This document shows, piece by piece, positions 27,532-36,720 of a DNA stretch of 64,000 nt. This DNA comes from an uncultured Muribaculaceae bacterium. Its GTDB lineage: Bacteria; Bacteroidota; Bacteroidia; Bacteroidales; Muribaculaceae. Below the pieces are notes generated by a model. The model ran no database searches and was not told the origin of the DNA. It saw only the letters and a program-made list of their open reading frames with translations. Numbering within the stretch: position 1 is the stretch's first letter; each line of letters begins with the position of its first letter. The stretch lies in NCBI GenBank assembly GCA_910579185.1, contig CAJTTG010000006.1, positions 97,181 to 161,180 on the forward strand. The letters are read 5' to 3'. Position numbers and translations under genes: made by a program.

Positions 27532-27561
27532 TTGTAGATACAGATAAAATCTGTAATTTTG
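27532..27561 (+). promoter_or_regulatory. gdhA promoter
   Basis: TTG at 27532-27534 and TAATTTTG at 27554-27561 with a 19-base spacer; leader of about 55 bases to the ATG. Confidence 0.7.
27539..27555. promoter_or_regulatory. Dyad within the gdhA promoter
   Basis: TACAGAT (27539-27545), three A, ATCTGTA (27549-27555): a perfect 7-bp inverted repeat in the spacer that overlaps the first two bases of the -7 box, a position suited to repression. The binder is unknown. Confidence 0.5.
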
Positions 27562-27621
27562 CAAGCGTAAGTTTAAAAATCAAAACATATAGTTACAATT
27601 TTAAGTTAGGTTTTAAGCATT

Positions 27622-28959
27622 ATGAAAGCAGAAGAAGTGTTAGCCGACCTCCGTCGCCGTTTCCCGAATGAACCGGAATATCTTCAGGCCGTTGAAGAAG
27701 TGATAACCTCGATCGAGGATGTCTACAACCAGCATCCGGAGTTTGAACGATACAATCTGATCGAACGCCTCTGCATACCGGATCGAATCTTCTCGTTCCG
27801 CGTATCATGGGTTGACGACAGCGGAAAGGTGCGCAACAACATGGGCTACCGCATTCAGCATTCCAACGCTATCGGCCCTTACAAGGGTGGTATCCGTTTC
27901 CACTCATCGGTCAATCAGTCGATCCTCAAATTTCTCGCGTTCGAGCAGACATTCAAGAATTCGCTGACCACACTTGCCATGGGCGGAGCCAAAGGCGGAT
28001 CCGATTTCTCACCCAGAGGCAAAAGCGATATGGAGGTTATGCGTTTCTGCCAGGCTTTCATAACTGAGCTTTGGCGTCAGATAGGCCCTGACACTGATGT
28101 GCCTGCCGGAGATATCGGCGTTGGTGGCCGCGAGGTGGGTTACATGTATGGCTGGTACAAGAAGATGGCGCAGGAATTTACCGGAACGTTCACCGGCAAG
28201 GGCCGTGAGTTCGGTGGTTCGCTTATCCGTCCGGAGGCTACCGGTTATGGGAATGTGTACTTCCTGCTGTCTATGCTTGCCACACGCGGCATTGACATCA
28301 AGGGTAAACGCGTTGCGATTTCCGGATCGGGCAATGTTGCCACATATACAGCGGAAAAACTTCTTCAGCTCGGAGCAAAGGTTGTCTCGATGAGTGACAG
28401 CGACGGAACGATATATGTTCCGGAAGGACTGTCGCAGGAGCAGCTCGACTATATATTCAAACTTAAAAATATCTATCGTGGCCGAATCCGCGAATTTGCA
28501 GAGGAATATGGCTGCGAGTATTATCCCGGTGAACGTCCGTGGATGCGTGTGAAGTGCGACATCGCCATGCCGTCGGCCACTCAGAATGAGATTGACGGCG
28601 ATGATGCCCGTGCATTGCTTGCGCAAGGATGTATCGCCGTGAGCGAGGGTGCCAACATGCCCTCCACACCGGAAGCCATCAAGGAGTTCCTCGCCGCGCG
28701 TATTCTCTATGCTCCCGGCAAGGCTGCCAATGCCGGCGGCGTTTCGGTGTCGGGTCTTGAGATGGCACAGAACTCGCAGAAGCTGTCATGGACGGCAGAG
28801 GAAGTGGATGCCCGTCTGAAGGGGATAATGTCAGAAATCCACCATCAGTGTGAACTGTATGGTAAAGAGGAGGATGGATATATCAACTATGTGAAGGGTG
28901 CCAATGTCGCCGGATTCATGAAGGTTGCGCGAGCTATGATGGCTCAGGGTATCGTTTGA
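27622..28959 (+). CDS. gdhA: NADP-type glutamate dehydrogenase
   Basis: 445 residues, standard for the small hexameric enzyme. Substrate domain: RVSWVDDSGKVRNNMGYRI, GPYKGGIRFH and MGGAKGGSDF (catalytic lysines), VPAGDIGVGGREVGYM. Coenzyme domain: VAISGSGNVATYTAEKLL with the Rossmann glycines, and a late CPNAGGVSVSG-like NAGGVSVSGLEMAQNS. It aminates 2-oxoglutarate with ammonia, the main ammonium entry in gut Bacteroidales. It is monocistronic with a promoter containing a dyad. Confidence 0.97.
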   Translation: MKAEEVLADLRRRFPNEPEYLQAVEEVITSIEDVYNQHPEFERYNLIERLCIPDRIFSFRVSWVDDSGKVRNNMGYRIQHSNAIGPYKGGIRFHSSVNQSILKFLAFEQTFKNSLTTLAMGGAKGGSDFSPRGKSDMEVMRFCQAFITELWRQIGPDTDVPAGDIGVGGREVGYMYGWYKKMAQEFTGTFTGKGREFGGSLIRPEATGYGNVYFLLSMLATRGIDIKGKRVAISGSGNVATYTAEKLLQLGAKVVSMSDSDGTIYVPEGLSQEQLDYIFKLKNIYRGRIREFAEEYGCEYYPGERPWMRVKCDIAMPSATQNEIDGDDARALLAQGCIAVSEGANMPSTPEAIKEFLAARILYAPGKAANAGGVSVSGLEMAQNSQKLSWTAEEVDARLKGIMSEIHHQCELYGKEEDGYINYVKGANVAGFMKVARAMMAQGIV

Positions 28960-29052
28960 TAAGATTGTCAAATACACAGCGAGGTATAAAAGATAACAGA
29001 CATTAGAGTCTTTGTCGGGTCAGACATATCTCAATGTACTATTATTGCACTT

Positions 29053-29086
29053 GCGGTGCATCGTTCCCGATGGGATGATGCACCGC
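29053..29086. terminator. Hairpin downstream of gdhA, possible terminator
   Basis: GCGGTGCATC (29053-29062) and GATGCACCGC (29077-29086) form a perfect 10-bp stem with a 14-base loop. No T-run follows on the plus strand, so its role as a terminator is uncertain. The 260 bases between gdhA and HU otherwise hold only the next hairpin. Confidence 0.5.
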
Positions 29087-29133
29087 ACTTGTTCGGTCGG
29101 CAGTCGGTTGCCGAGGAATACATTGCAAAACAT

Positions 29134-29166
29134 AAACGGCGTCAACCCGGATGGGCGACGCCGTTT
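29134..29166. terminator. Terminator of the HU gene
   Basis: AAACGGCGTC (29134-29143) pairs with GACGCCGTTT (29157-29166), loop 13 bases; A/T-rich flanks on both sides allow function in either direction. Confidence 0.7.
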
Positions 29167-29218
29167 ATTGTGTTTCTGAAACTATATTGGAGTATAATAA
29201 TTCTTGAGTGGAACCGGA

Positions 29219-29491
29219 TTATTTTACAACATCATTGAGTTCGGCACCGGCTTTGAATTTCACAGCTTTACGTGCAGGAATCTCGATAACTTCTTTTGTG
29301 CGCGGATTGATACCTTTGCGTGCGGTCTTTTCAGAAACAGCAAATGTACCGAAGCCGATAAGGGCAACTTTATCGCCTTTTGCAAGTTGTTCGCTAACTG
29401 TGTTGATTGTTGCGTCGAGAGCGGCTTTAGCCTGTACTTTAGTCAGGCCGGCTTTTTCGGCGATAGCGTTGATAAGCTCTGTCTTGTTCAT
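29219..29491 (-). CDS. HU-family DNA-binding protein
   Basis: 90 residues, the exact HU length. MNKTELINAIAEKAGLTK at the start and the beta-arm region VALIGFGTFAVSEKTARKGINPRTKE with KIPARKAVKFKAG-like EIPARKAVKFKAG at the end are diagnostic. It bends and compacts DNA nonspecifically as a dimer. It stands alone on the minus strand with its own promoter. Confidence 0.97.
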   Translation of the reverse strand: MNKTELINAIAEKAGLTKVQAKAALDATINTVSEQLAKGDKVALIGFGTFAVSEKTARKGINPRTKEVIEIPARKAVKFKAGAELNDVVK

Positions 29492-29526
29492 AAGATTAAA
29501 TAATTTTAAATATGGTATTATTGTCG

Positions 29527-29558
29527 CAAATATAATCGTAAAAACTTAAATTTCACAA
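29527..29558 (-). promoter_or_regulatory. HU promoter
   Basis: On the minus strand, TTG at 29558-29556 and TATATTTG at 29534-29527 with a 21-base spacer; about 35 bases before the ATG. Confidence 0.65.
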
Positions 29559-29640
29559 TAAAAGTAAAAAAAAATGACAAAAAACTGAAAAAACGAATCA
29601 TCAAATAGGCAGAAAAGCAAGAAATGGGGCTGAATTTTTG

Positions 29641-29648
29641 TAATTTTG
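29641..29648 (+). promoter_or_regulatory. -7 box of the rhomboid operon
   Basis: TAATTTTG, perfect TAnnTTTG, 27 bases before ATG 29676. No clear -33 element. The DNA between this and the HU promoter is strongly A-rich. Confidence 0.55.
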
Positions 29649-29675
29649 TAATCACAAGTAAATAATCTGATATAA

Positions 29676-30407
29676 ATGAGCCAATTTCAAAATATGATGA
29701 GGAATATGCCTCCGGTGACGAAAAATTTGATAATCATCTGTTTTATCGTCTTTCTTGCCGGGGCGTTCATCCCGTCGATCGGACAGAACCTTATGAAGTA
29801 CTGTTCGCTTCATTTCATTGAGGCACCTGATTTCAATCCGGTGCAGGTTGTCACATACATGTTCATGCATGGTGGATTCACTCATATTTTCTTCAATATG
29901 TTCACGCTGTTTATGTTTGGTGTGACGCTGGAGTATGTGATGGGATCCAAGCGTTTTCTGCTGTTCTACATGATTTGTGGCGTAGGAGCCGCTCTGGTTC
30001 AGGAGGCAGTGTGGGCGATGACTCTCCCGGATCTTGTTGTCAAGGAACTGGCACATCTCAACCAGACTACAACTGCTGAAATAAACGCATGGCTTGCCCA
30101 AAAACCGGGGATTCTCTCTCAGAATCTGAATTTATTCACTACGGTCGGTGCCTCCGGTGCTATATATGGCGTGTTGATGGCGTTCGGTCTGTTGTTCCCG
30201 AACCGTCCACTATATTTCATGTTCCTTCCGGTGCCGATCAAGGCCAAATGGATGATCCTGATATGGATTGCCATGGAGCTTTTGCTTGGAATGAGTGCGG
30301 CTACCGATGGTGTGGCTCATTTCGCTCATCTCGGAGGCATGATATTCGGATTCATGTTGCTGACATATTGGAAAAAGAAAGGTGTGATCCACGGTGATAG
30401 CTATTAA
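29676..30407 (+). CDS. Rhomboid-family intramembrane serine protease (first of a pair)
   Basis: 243 residues with about six transmembrane helices. Catalytic Ser160 is in VGASGAIYG and His218 in HFAHLGGMIFG; FMHGGFTHIFFNMFTLFMFG near 62-81 is the conserved loop-1/helix-2 region. It cleaves substrates within or next to the membrane. The next gene encodes a second rhomboid and overlaps it by 14 bases, so the two are made together. Targets unknown. Confidence 0.94.
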   Translation: MSQFQNMMRNMPPVTKNLIIICFIVFLAGAFIPSIGQNLMKYCSLHFIEAPDFNPVQVVTYMFMHGGFTHIFFNMFTLFMFGVTLEYVMGSKRFLLFYMICGVGAALVQEAVWAMTLPDLVVKELAHLNQTTTAEINAWLAQKPGILSQNLNLFTTVGASGAIYGVLMAFGLLFPNRPLYFMFLPVPIKAKWMILIWIAMELLLGMSAATDGVAHFAHLGGMIFGFMLLTYWKKKGVIHGDSY

Positions 30408-31233
30408 AAACATAAGAAACAGATGGTTCGGCTTGCCGGTTGCGCTGAAGCTTGTGGCTGTCAATGCGGCGGTGTTCGTTGTGTTGCGTCTGGTGGCTAT
30501 CGTGATCCGGTTTTCGGTAGATGCCGATGCTGCCGATGCGGCGGTTGATACCGTTGTCGGTACCCTGCTGCTTCCGCGCACATTCACGGACTGGTTGCAT
30601 GCCCCATGGACGGCTGTCACGTATATGTTCGTGCAGTATGATCCGATGCATCTGATGATGAATATGATATGGCTTTATCTGTTCGGTACGGTAGCGGTTC
30701 GCATATTGTCGGGACGGAATATCTACGGGCTGTATTTTCTCGGCGGAATATCTGGCGCTGTTTTCTATATCGTTGCCAATGCCATGGCCGGAGGAGTAGG
30801 AACACTTGGACTGACCGGTGCCTCGGCTTCGATCCTCGCCATAATGGGAGCGTCGATGGTGCTTGCTCCCGGGATGAAACTCCATCTCGTGATTTTCGGG
30901 GAGGCCACTCTTCGGATTGTTGGGCTGATAGCCATATTGCTTGTGGTTATCGCAACAGGTGAGGGAAACTATGGAACTCATGCGGCCCATGCCGGCGGAC
31001 TTCTTGCCGGAATGGGTTATGCGTATGTCCTGCGAGGAAAGACAGAACGGAAACGTGGTGCGCAGGCTGCTCCAGCGCACCGTGAGATGGATACGGAAAC
31101 CGCAACACCATGCACTGATTCACTGGATCAGCTGCTTGACAAGATACGTCGTTCGGGCTTTAACTCGCTAACGGCAGTGGAACGTGCGAGATTGATAAAA
31201 ATCAGTTCCAACCTTCAAAACCGCCAGTCATGA
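30394..31233 (+). CDS. Second rhomboid-family protease
   Basis: 279 residues starting at GTG 30394 inside the previous gene. Six helices again: FVQYDPMHLMMNMIWLYLFG is the loop-1/helix-2 region, Ser144 sits in TGASASIL (the usual final Gly of GxSG is Ala), His199 in THAAHAGGLLAGM. A cytosolic tail of about 65 residues (from about 215) contains SLDQLLDKIRRSGFNSLTAVE, an amphipathic helical motif seen at the ends of Bacteroidetes rhomboids. Likely active, but the changed Gly deserves a test. Its stop overlaps the next start by four bases. Confidence 0.92.
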   Translation: MIAIKNIRNRWFGLPVALKLVAVNAAVFVVLRLVAIVIRFSVDADAADAAVDTVVGTLLLPRTFTDWLHAPWTAVTYMFVQYDPMHLMMNMIWLYLFGTVAVRILSGRNIYGLYFLGGISGAVFYIVANAMAGGVGTLGLTGASASILAIMGASMVLAPGMKLHLVIFGEATLRIVGLIAILLVVIATGEGNYGTHAAHAGGLLAGMGYAYVLRGKTERKRGAQAAPAHREMDTETATPCTDSLDQLLDKIRRSGFNSLTAVERARLIKISSNLQNRQS

Positions 31234-32366
31234 ACATCAAAGCGAAACACTGGTTGGGAAATATCGCGAGATTGGTCATCGCGATTGCGAATATTGTCAT
31301 TGCCGCCGGTTTTGTGGCATCGGCGTGGGGCGGAACAGTCAACCCTAATGAGTCTGTGGTCTGGTCAATCCTGTCGTTGACATTTCCGGCATTCCTGATT
31401 CTTATGTTGGTGGCTCTGATTGTGAACCTGATCTGTTTCCGCAAACTCGCGATGTTCAATATCGTGGTGATGCTGGCATGTATCAGCCCGATTCTGACAT
31501 ATTGCCCGATGAATTTTTTCAGGCCATCGGAAAAATCGATCGCGGCATCGGGAGAAAAGACTTTGAAGCTGTTGACATTCAATATCCTTGATCTGTTTGT
31601 GTACGGAGATCATAAGCCGGAAACAGAAGGCAACCCGACAATGGAGTATATTCTGAAATCCGGTGCTGATGTGGTGGTTATGCAGGAGGCTACAGATGTT
31701 CTGACGCCGGGATTCCAGGGAGTCAGCGACGGGCAACATGAAGAGTTGCTTGATCTGTATCCATACCGGGATGTGACATTCCGCGGAATGGCCATCCTGT
31801 CGAAATATCCTTTTGAAAAAGTGGATGTCGATTCACGGGATCCATCTCAACTTGATCTTTGCCGCTATGATCTGAATGTAGGCGATGGCGAGGTGGTGCA
31901 TGTTTTCAATGTCCACATGCAGTCGATCGGTCTGACAGCCGAGGATAAAGAGGTCTATGTCCAGATCACCGAGGGAGAGGCCGCCGATGAGGCAGATGAG
32001 ATACGCCACAGCCTCCTGTCAAAACTGGCATCGGCCTTCCGGTCGCGAGCCGATCAGGCCGAGGATATCCGGCAGGCATTGGATGAGGTAGACGGCGATG
32101 TGATCCTTGCCGGAGATTTCAATGATATCCCCGGAAGTTACGCCTACCGTACCGTTGCCGGGAGCGACATGACCGATGCTTACCGGGAAGCCGGACTTGG
32201 GCCGGCGATCACCTATCATGCCGACCGGTTCTATTTCCGCATAGACCAGATTTTCTACCGTGGCGGACTGGATGCGTTGCGCGTATGGCGCGGTGATTGC
32301 TCAACGAGCGACCATTATCCGCTGTTGGCGATATTCAAGATAGAAGATAAGAAAACAAACAATTAA
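31230..32366 (+). CDS. Membrane-anchored endonuclease/exonuclease/phosphatase-family protein
   Basis: 378 residues. Three hydrophobic helices in the first ~100 residues are followed by an EEP domain: LLTFNILDL, VVVMQEA (metal-binding Glu), VFNVHMQS, ILAGDFNDIPGS, and the C-terminal STSDHYPLLA with the catalytic Asp-His pair. The domain probably faces the periplasm and may hydrolyse a lipid, nucleotide or nucleic acid phosphodiester. Coupled to the rhomboid gene by ATGA; the M3 peptidase follows after six bases. Confidence 0.9.
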   Translation: MNIKAKHWLGNIARLVIAIANIVIAAGFVASAWGGTVNPNESVVWSILSLTFPAFLILMLVALIVNLICFRKLAMFNIVVMLACISPILTYCPMNFFRPSEKSIAASGEKTLKLLTFNILDLFVYGDHKPETEGNPTMEYILKSGADVVVMQEATDVLTPGFQGVSDGQHEELLDLYPYRDVTFRGMAILSKYPFEKVDVDSRDPSQLDLCRYDLNVGDGEVVHVFNVHMQSIGLTAEDKEVYVQITEGEAADEADEIRHSLLSKLASAFRSRADQAEDIRQALDEVDGDVILAGDFNDIPGSYAYRTVAGSDMTDAYREAGLGPAITYHADRFYFRIDQIFYRGGLDALRVWRGDCSTSDHYPLLAIFKIEDKKTNN

Positions 32367-32372
32367 AAATAT

Positions 32373-34535
32373 ATGAATAAACCAATTCTAACAATGATGG
32401 CCGCGCTTGCAATGACCGCGGCATCGCAAACAGACCAGATCATGGCCGCTGAACGCACTAATCCGTTTCTGAAGCCTTACGAAACGCCTTACAACATTCC
32501 TCCATTCGAGCAGATCCGCTATGAGGACTATCTTCCGGCAATGGAGCAGGGTATTAAAGAATACAAGGCCGACATCAAGGCAATAGTTGAGAATCCGGCA
32601 ACCCCAGACTTCGACAATACCATTCTTGCTATGGAAAAGGCCGGGAAGTTGCTTAACCGCGTGATGATCGTATTCTCGGGTCTTGACGAGACAGAGTCGT
32701 CGGATGAGATGGTGGCAATCTCAGAAAAAGCCTATCCGATGTATTCTCAGGTCAATGACGAGGTGATGATGGATGAAGCCTTGTTCAAGCGTGTGAAATA
32801 TGTCTATGACAATCGCGAGAAGATGAATCTCAAGCCTACTGAAAAGCGTGCGGTTGAAGAATCGTACAAAAGTTTCACACGCAACGGCGCATTGTTGTCG
32901 CAGGCCGATAAGGAGAAGCTGAAGGCTCTGAATACGAAGATGACAGATCTCTATCTGAAATTCAACAAGAATCTTCTGAATGCTACCAATGCCTACGAAC
33001 TGTGGGTGGATGACGCATCAAAACTTTCAGGTCTTCCGGCATCGTCGGTAGCAGTGGCCGCCGATGAGGCCAAAGCTCGCGGACAAGAGGGCAAATGGGT
33101 GTTCACCCTGCATGCTCCGAGCCGTCTGCCCCTGTTGCAATATGCGGATAACCGCGAACTTCGCCGCCAGATGTATGAGGCTTATACCACACTTGCAACC
33201 AACGGCGAAAACAACAATTATCCCGTGATCAACGAGATCCTTAAAACCCGTACGCAGAAAGCCGCATTGCTCGGATATCCTGATTTCGCTTCTTATATGA
33301 CGGCCAATGTGATGGCCAAGACACCTGCCAATGCTGAAGGCCTTTTGAAACAGATCTGGGCTCCGGCTGTTGAACGCGTCAAGGAAGAGGTGGCAGAAAT
33401 GCAGGCACTTGCCGACAAGGAGGGTGCCAAGATCAAGATCGAGCCATGGGATTATTACTACTATGCAGAGAAAGTGCGCCGCGACAAATATGCTCTTGAT
33501 GAGGATGAAGTACGCGCTTATTTCCCGTTGGAGAGCGTTAGAGAGGGTATTTTCAATATGGCCGGCCGTCTGTATGGCGTGACCTTCACTGAGATGCCCG
33601 ATGCCCCGAAATACAATCCTGAGGTTAAAGTTTACGATGTCAAGGATGCCGATGGTAATCACATCGCGGTTTTCATGACAGACTATTTTCCGCGTGCATC
33701 AAAACGCCAGGGAGCTTGGATGAGCGAATTCCAGAGTGCATTCACCGATCCTGACGGAACATCGCAGCGTCCGATCGTCTACAATGTCGGTAATTTCTCC
33801 AAACCAACCGGCGATACACCTTCGTTACTGACTCTGGATGAGGTAGAGACAATGTTCCATGAATTCGGTCATGGCCTCCACGGAATGCTGACACAGGCTC
33901 ATCTGCGCAGTCAGGCCGGAACTAATGTAGACCGCGATTTTGTTGAGCTTCCCTCGCAGATCCACGAACACTGGGCATTGGAACCGGAATTGCTCAAGAC
34001 CTACGCCCGTCACTACAAGACCGGTGAAGTGATCCCCGATTCGCTCATTGAGAAACTTGCAGCAGCATCGACCCATAACCAGGGCTTCATGACAACAGAG
34101 CTTGTCGGTGCCGCTCTTCTCGACCTCCAGTACGGTCAGGTCAATGTGACGGAAGATGTAGATATCGAGGCGTTTGAACGCAAAGTGGCCAGCGATCTCG
34201 GAATGCCGGCTGAAGTCCAGTTCCGTTACCGCAGTCCCTACTTCCGTCATATCTTCGGCAGCGATGGATATGCTTCGGGTTACTATACCTATCTATGGGC
34301 CGAGGTTCTCGATTGTGATGGTTTCGAGCTGTTCAAAGAGCGCGGAATCTTCGATCCGGAAACAGCAAAGGCATTCAAGACCAATGTGCTTGAGGCCGGA
34401 GGCTCATCAGATCCGATGGAGCTTTATGTGAAATTCCGTGGCCACGAGCCACAGGTTGACGCACTGCTCCGTCACCGCGGACTGGCTCCTGTCAAGCCTG
34501 AAACCCCGAAAATGACAACTCCCGGCGGAAAATAA
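32373..34535 (+). CDS. M3-family oligopeptidase (peptidyl-dipeptidase Dcp-like), exported
   Basis: 720 residues. A short signal-like N-terminus (MNKPILTMMAALAMTAAS) is followed by NPFLKPYETPYNIPPFEQIR, typical of Dcp proteins. The zinc site HEFGH lies at 496-500 within TMFHEFGHGLHGML, and the third ligand should be in the FVELPSQIHEHW segment. It trims dipeptides or short peptides in the periplasm. It ends the rhomboid operon before a strong terminator, so proteolysis products in the envelope may be a shared theme. Confidence 0.95.
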   Translation: MNKPILTMMAALAMTAASQTDQIMAAERTNPFLKPYETPYNIPPFEQIRYEDYLPAMEQGIKEYKADIKAIVENPATPDFDNTILAMEKAGKLLNRVMIVFSGLDETESSDEMVAISEKAYPMYSQVNDEVMMDEALFKRVKYVYDNREKMNLKPTEKRAVEESYKSFTRNGALLSQADKEKLKALNTKMTDLYLKFNKNLLNATNAYELWVDDASKLSGLPASSVAVAADEAKARGQEGKWVFTLHAPSRLPLLQYADNRELRRQMYEAYTTLATNGENNNYPVINEILKTRTQKAALLGYPDFASYMTANVMAKTPANAEGLLKQIWAPAVERVKEEVAEMQALADKEGAKIKIEPWDYYYYAEKVRRDKYALDEDEVRAYFPLESVREGIFNMAGRLYGVTFTEMPDAPKYNPEVKVYDVKDADGNHIAVFMTDYFPRASKRQGAWMSEFQSAFTDPDGTSQRPIVYNVGNFSKPTGDTPSLLTLDEVETMFHEFGHGLHGMLTQAHLRSQAGTNVDRDFVELPSQIHEHWALEPELLKTYARHYKTGEVIPDSLIEKLAAASTHNQGFMTTELVGAALLDLQYGQVNVTEDVDIEAFERKVASDLGMPAEVQFRYRSPYFRHIFGSDGYASGYYTYLWAEVLDCDGFELFKERGIFDPETAKAFKTNVLEAGGSSDPMELYVKFRGHEPQVDALLRHRGLAPVKPETPKMTTPGGK

Positions 34536-34561
34536 GCTATTTCCAAACTGTTGAATCATAG

Positions 34562-34599
34562 GACGGCACACCTCATTATGGGTGTGCCGTCGATTTTTT
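34562..34599 (+). terminator. Rho-independent terminator after the M3 peptidase gene
   Basis: Perfect 11-bp stem GACGGCACACC (34562-34572) with GGTGTGCCGTC (34581-34591), loop of 8, and six T at 34594-34599. Confidence 0.9.
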
Positions 34600-34657
34600 A
34601 AAGTGTCAACATGCAAAATAAAGGGGTCGGCGATTTTTATTTGACGTAACGGAGTGT

Positions 34658-34665
34658 TATCTTTG
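34658..34665 (+). promoter_or_regulatory. -7 box of the Sua5/glycosylphosphotransferase/ClC operon
   Basis: TATCTTTG, perfect TAnnTTTG, 28 bases before the GTG start; -33 element not clear. Confidence 0.55.
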
Positions 34666-34693
34666 CAGAACAAACCAACCAATCTGAAAAAGC

Positions 34694-35272
34694 GTGGATC
34701 AGAATAGTTTTCGTGCCGATGTGGCTGCTGCAATCAAATGTATGCGAGAAGGTGGGGTGATACTCTATCCCACAGATACCGTGTGGGGCATAGGTTGTGA
34801 CGCGACGCGCAGTGATGCCGTCAGACGAGTCTTCGAGATCAAGCGCCGTGCGGAGGCCAAGGCTTTGATAACGCTTGTTGATTCGGTAGGAATGCTGTGC
34901 CGCTTTGTTGATGATCCTCCGGAGGTGGCACTTGAACTTGCCGAACTGTCGACAACGCCATGTACGATAGTCTATGATCATCCACGGGGTCTGGCTCCGG
35001 AACTTTTGGCTCCGGATGGAAGCGCCGGGCTGCGATTGACTACAGAGAGCTACAGCCGGGCATTGTGTGCCGGATTACGAAGACCTGTGGTGTCGACATC
35101 GGCTAATGTCAGCGGTGATCCTACACCGGCGTTCTATGCAGAGATCCCCCGGGCAATAATCGAAGCCGTTGACTATGTGGCGGAGTACAGGCGCGACGAC
35201 CACACTCCGAGAGTATCGTCGTCGGTTATCAAGATCTCAGACGACTGCACTATAAAAATTCTTCGCCGATGA
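34694..35272 (+). CDS. Sua5/YciO/YrdC-family L-threonylcarbamoyladenylate synthase
   Basis: 192 residues from GTG 34694, which the family start pattern requires (AAIKCMREGGVILYPTDTVWGIGCDA). KRRAEAKALITLVDS is the KR.x.KP-like nucleotide site, and VVSTSANVSGDPTPAFYAEI near 137-156 matches the SANxSG motif. It makes threonylcarbamoyl-AMP for tRNA t6A37. It overlaps the next gene by four bases. Confidence 0.93.
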   Translation: MDQNSFRADVAAAIKCMREGGVILYPTDTVWGIGCDATRSDAVRRVFEIKRRAEAKALITLVDSVGMLCRFVDDPPEVALELAELSTTPCTIVYDHPRGLAPELLAPDGSAGLRLTTESYSRALCAGLRRPVVSTSANVSGDPTPAFYAEIPRAIIEAVDYVAEYRRDDHTPRVSSSVIKISDDCTIKILRR

Positions 35273-36696
35273 CAGCAGAAGCGCGCCTACGACTGACATA
35301 CGTGCTTGCCGACTATTTGTCGACCAATCTGGCATTGCTGCTTTTCAACGTGTTCCGATACTATGATCTTCCCATAGCTCACGGATCGTTTGGTTCGCTA
35401 TGGATGTTCATCACGTCCCCTGTGCTTATCGTGGGACAGTTGCTGTTTCCGTTGGTCATGATGGGTATCTACTATCTGTCCGGTATCTATGATTCAGTCT
35501 ACAGGCGCTCACGCGCCATGGAGCTTTCGAAGACATTCAATACGGCTCTGACGGGAACATTGCTCCTGTTTTTCGTGGCGTTGATCAATGATCTGACTCT
35601 GGAACGTTCACGCGACTATACATTGTTTTTTGCACTGCTCGCGATCCTTTTTTTCGTTGTCTATATTCCACGTCTTATCATCACGTGGCGTGTCACAAAC
35701 CGCATGATAAAGGGGGATATAAAGTTTCCTGCACTGATAGTGGGCTACAGTTCCATTCCGCAGCTGTTTCCGAGGCAGGTTGAGAAGATATCTCCATTTA
35801 CCGGAGTCACTCCCGTGGCTCTCATCGATTCAGAGAACCGTTCGCGCTTCTGCACATCGGGGACTGATCTCCCGATCTGTGATATAGATGATATCAGCAG
35901 AGTTTATGAAGAGTATGGTGTCAAATGCGTGATCATCATACCTCATCCACAAGGGTGGGGGAAAACACTCGATGTGGTTCATCAGCTGTTCCGGCTTGAT
36001 GTGCCATTGTTCGTGGCGGCAGAGGAACTTCCGTCGTATATGTTCAACGCTCGTCTGCTCTCGTTGGTTGATGAGCCGCTGATTGATATAACACAGACCC
36101 GAATGTCGCCCCAGACACTTCACGTGAAGCGGCTGGCGGATATAGTTGTATCGTCGGTCATGCTTGTGCTTTCGGCCATTCCCATGGCATTGATCGGTCT
36201 GGCTATAAAGTTGGATTCCAAAGGACCGATGTTTTATAAACAGCGGCGAGTGGGGCGTCATCGCCGTCAGTTCAATATCATCAAACTCAGAACCATGTGT
36301 CAGAATGCTGAGGCTGATGGCAAGCCGGAACTGTCGTATCCTGGCGATATCCGTGTGACGCGAGTTGGGCGTATCCTGAGAAAATATCGCCTTGATGAGC
36401 TTCCGCAGTTCTTCAACGTTCTGCGTGGCGACATGTCGATAGTTGGTCCACGTCCGGAACGCCCGGAATTTATGGAAGAGATGCACCGGAGAAATCCGGC
36501 GGCGACACTGATCCACCGAGTGCGCCCCGGCATTACGTCGCTCGGCATGGTGCGTTACGGCTACGCCTCGAATATGGATGAAATAATGCGCAGATTGCAA
36601 TACGATCTGCTCTATCTTGAAAATATATCAATCCTGACCGATCTGAAGATTATACTTCATACGGCCAATACCGTGTTGTCGGGCAAGGGAGTATAA
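35269..36696 (+). CDS. Polyprenyl glycosylphosphotransferase (WbaP/WcaJ-type)
   Basis: 475 residues. Four N-terminal transmembrane helices (about 15-35, 50-75, 95-112, 118-138), a CoA-binding-like/Rossmann domain (about 150-270), a further hydrophobic hairpin near 295-315 and the C-terminal Bac_transf domain with KLRTMC, DELPQFFNVLRGDMSIVGPR and PGITSLGMVRYG. It transfers the first sugar-phosphate onto undecaprenyl phosphate to start a capsule or exopolysaccharide repeat. No polysaccharide cluster is adjacent. Confidence 0.95.
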   Translation: MTAEARLRLTYVLADYLSTNLALLLFNVFRYYDLPIAHGSFGSLWMFITSPVLIVGQLLFPLVMMGIYYLSGIYDSVYRRSRAMELSKTFNTALTGTLLLFFVALINDLTLERSRDYTLFFALLAILFFVVYIPRLIITWRVTNRMIKGDIKFPALIVGYSSIPQLFPRQVEKISPFTGVTPVALIDSENRSRFCTSGTDLPICDIDDISRVYEEYGVKCVIIIPHPQGWGKTLDVVHQLFRLDVPLFVAAEELPSYMFNARLLSLVDEPLIDITQTRMSPQTLHVKRLADIVVSSVMLVLSAIPMALIGLAIKLDSKGPMFYKQRRVGRHRRQFNIIKLRTMCQNAEADGKPELSYPGDIRVTRVGRILRKYRLDELPQFFNVLRGDMSIVGPRPERPEFMEEMHRRNPAATLIHRVRPGITSLGMVRYGYASNMDEIMRRLQYDLLYLENISILTDLKIILHTANTVLSGKGV

Positions 36697-36720
36697 AGTG
36701 AGGATATATAAAGATTTAAT

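Noticed and set aside
29056..29238. 60-codon frame between gdhA and HU
   Set aside because: It covers two perfect hairpins and the HU 3' end; no coding pattern.
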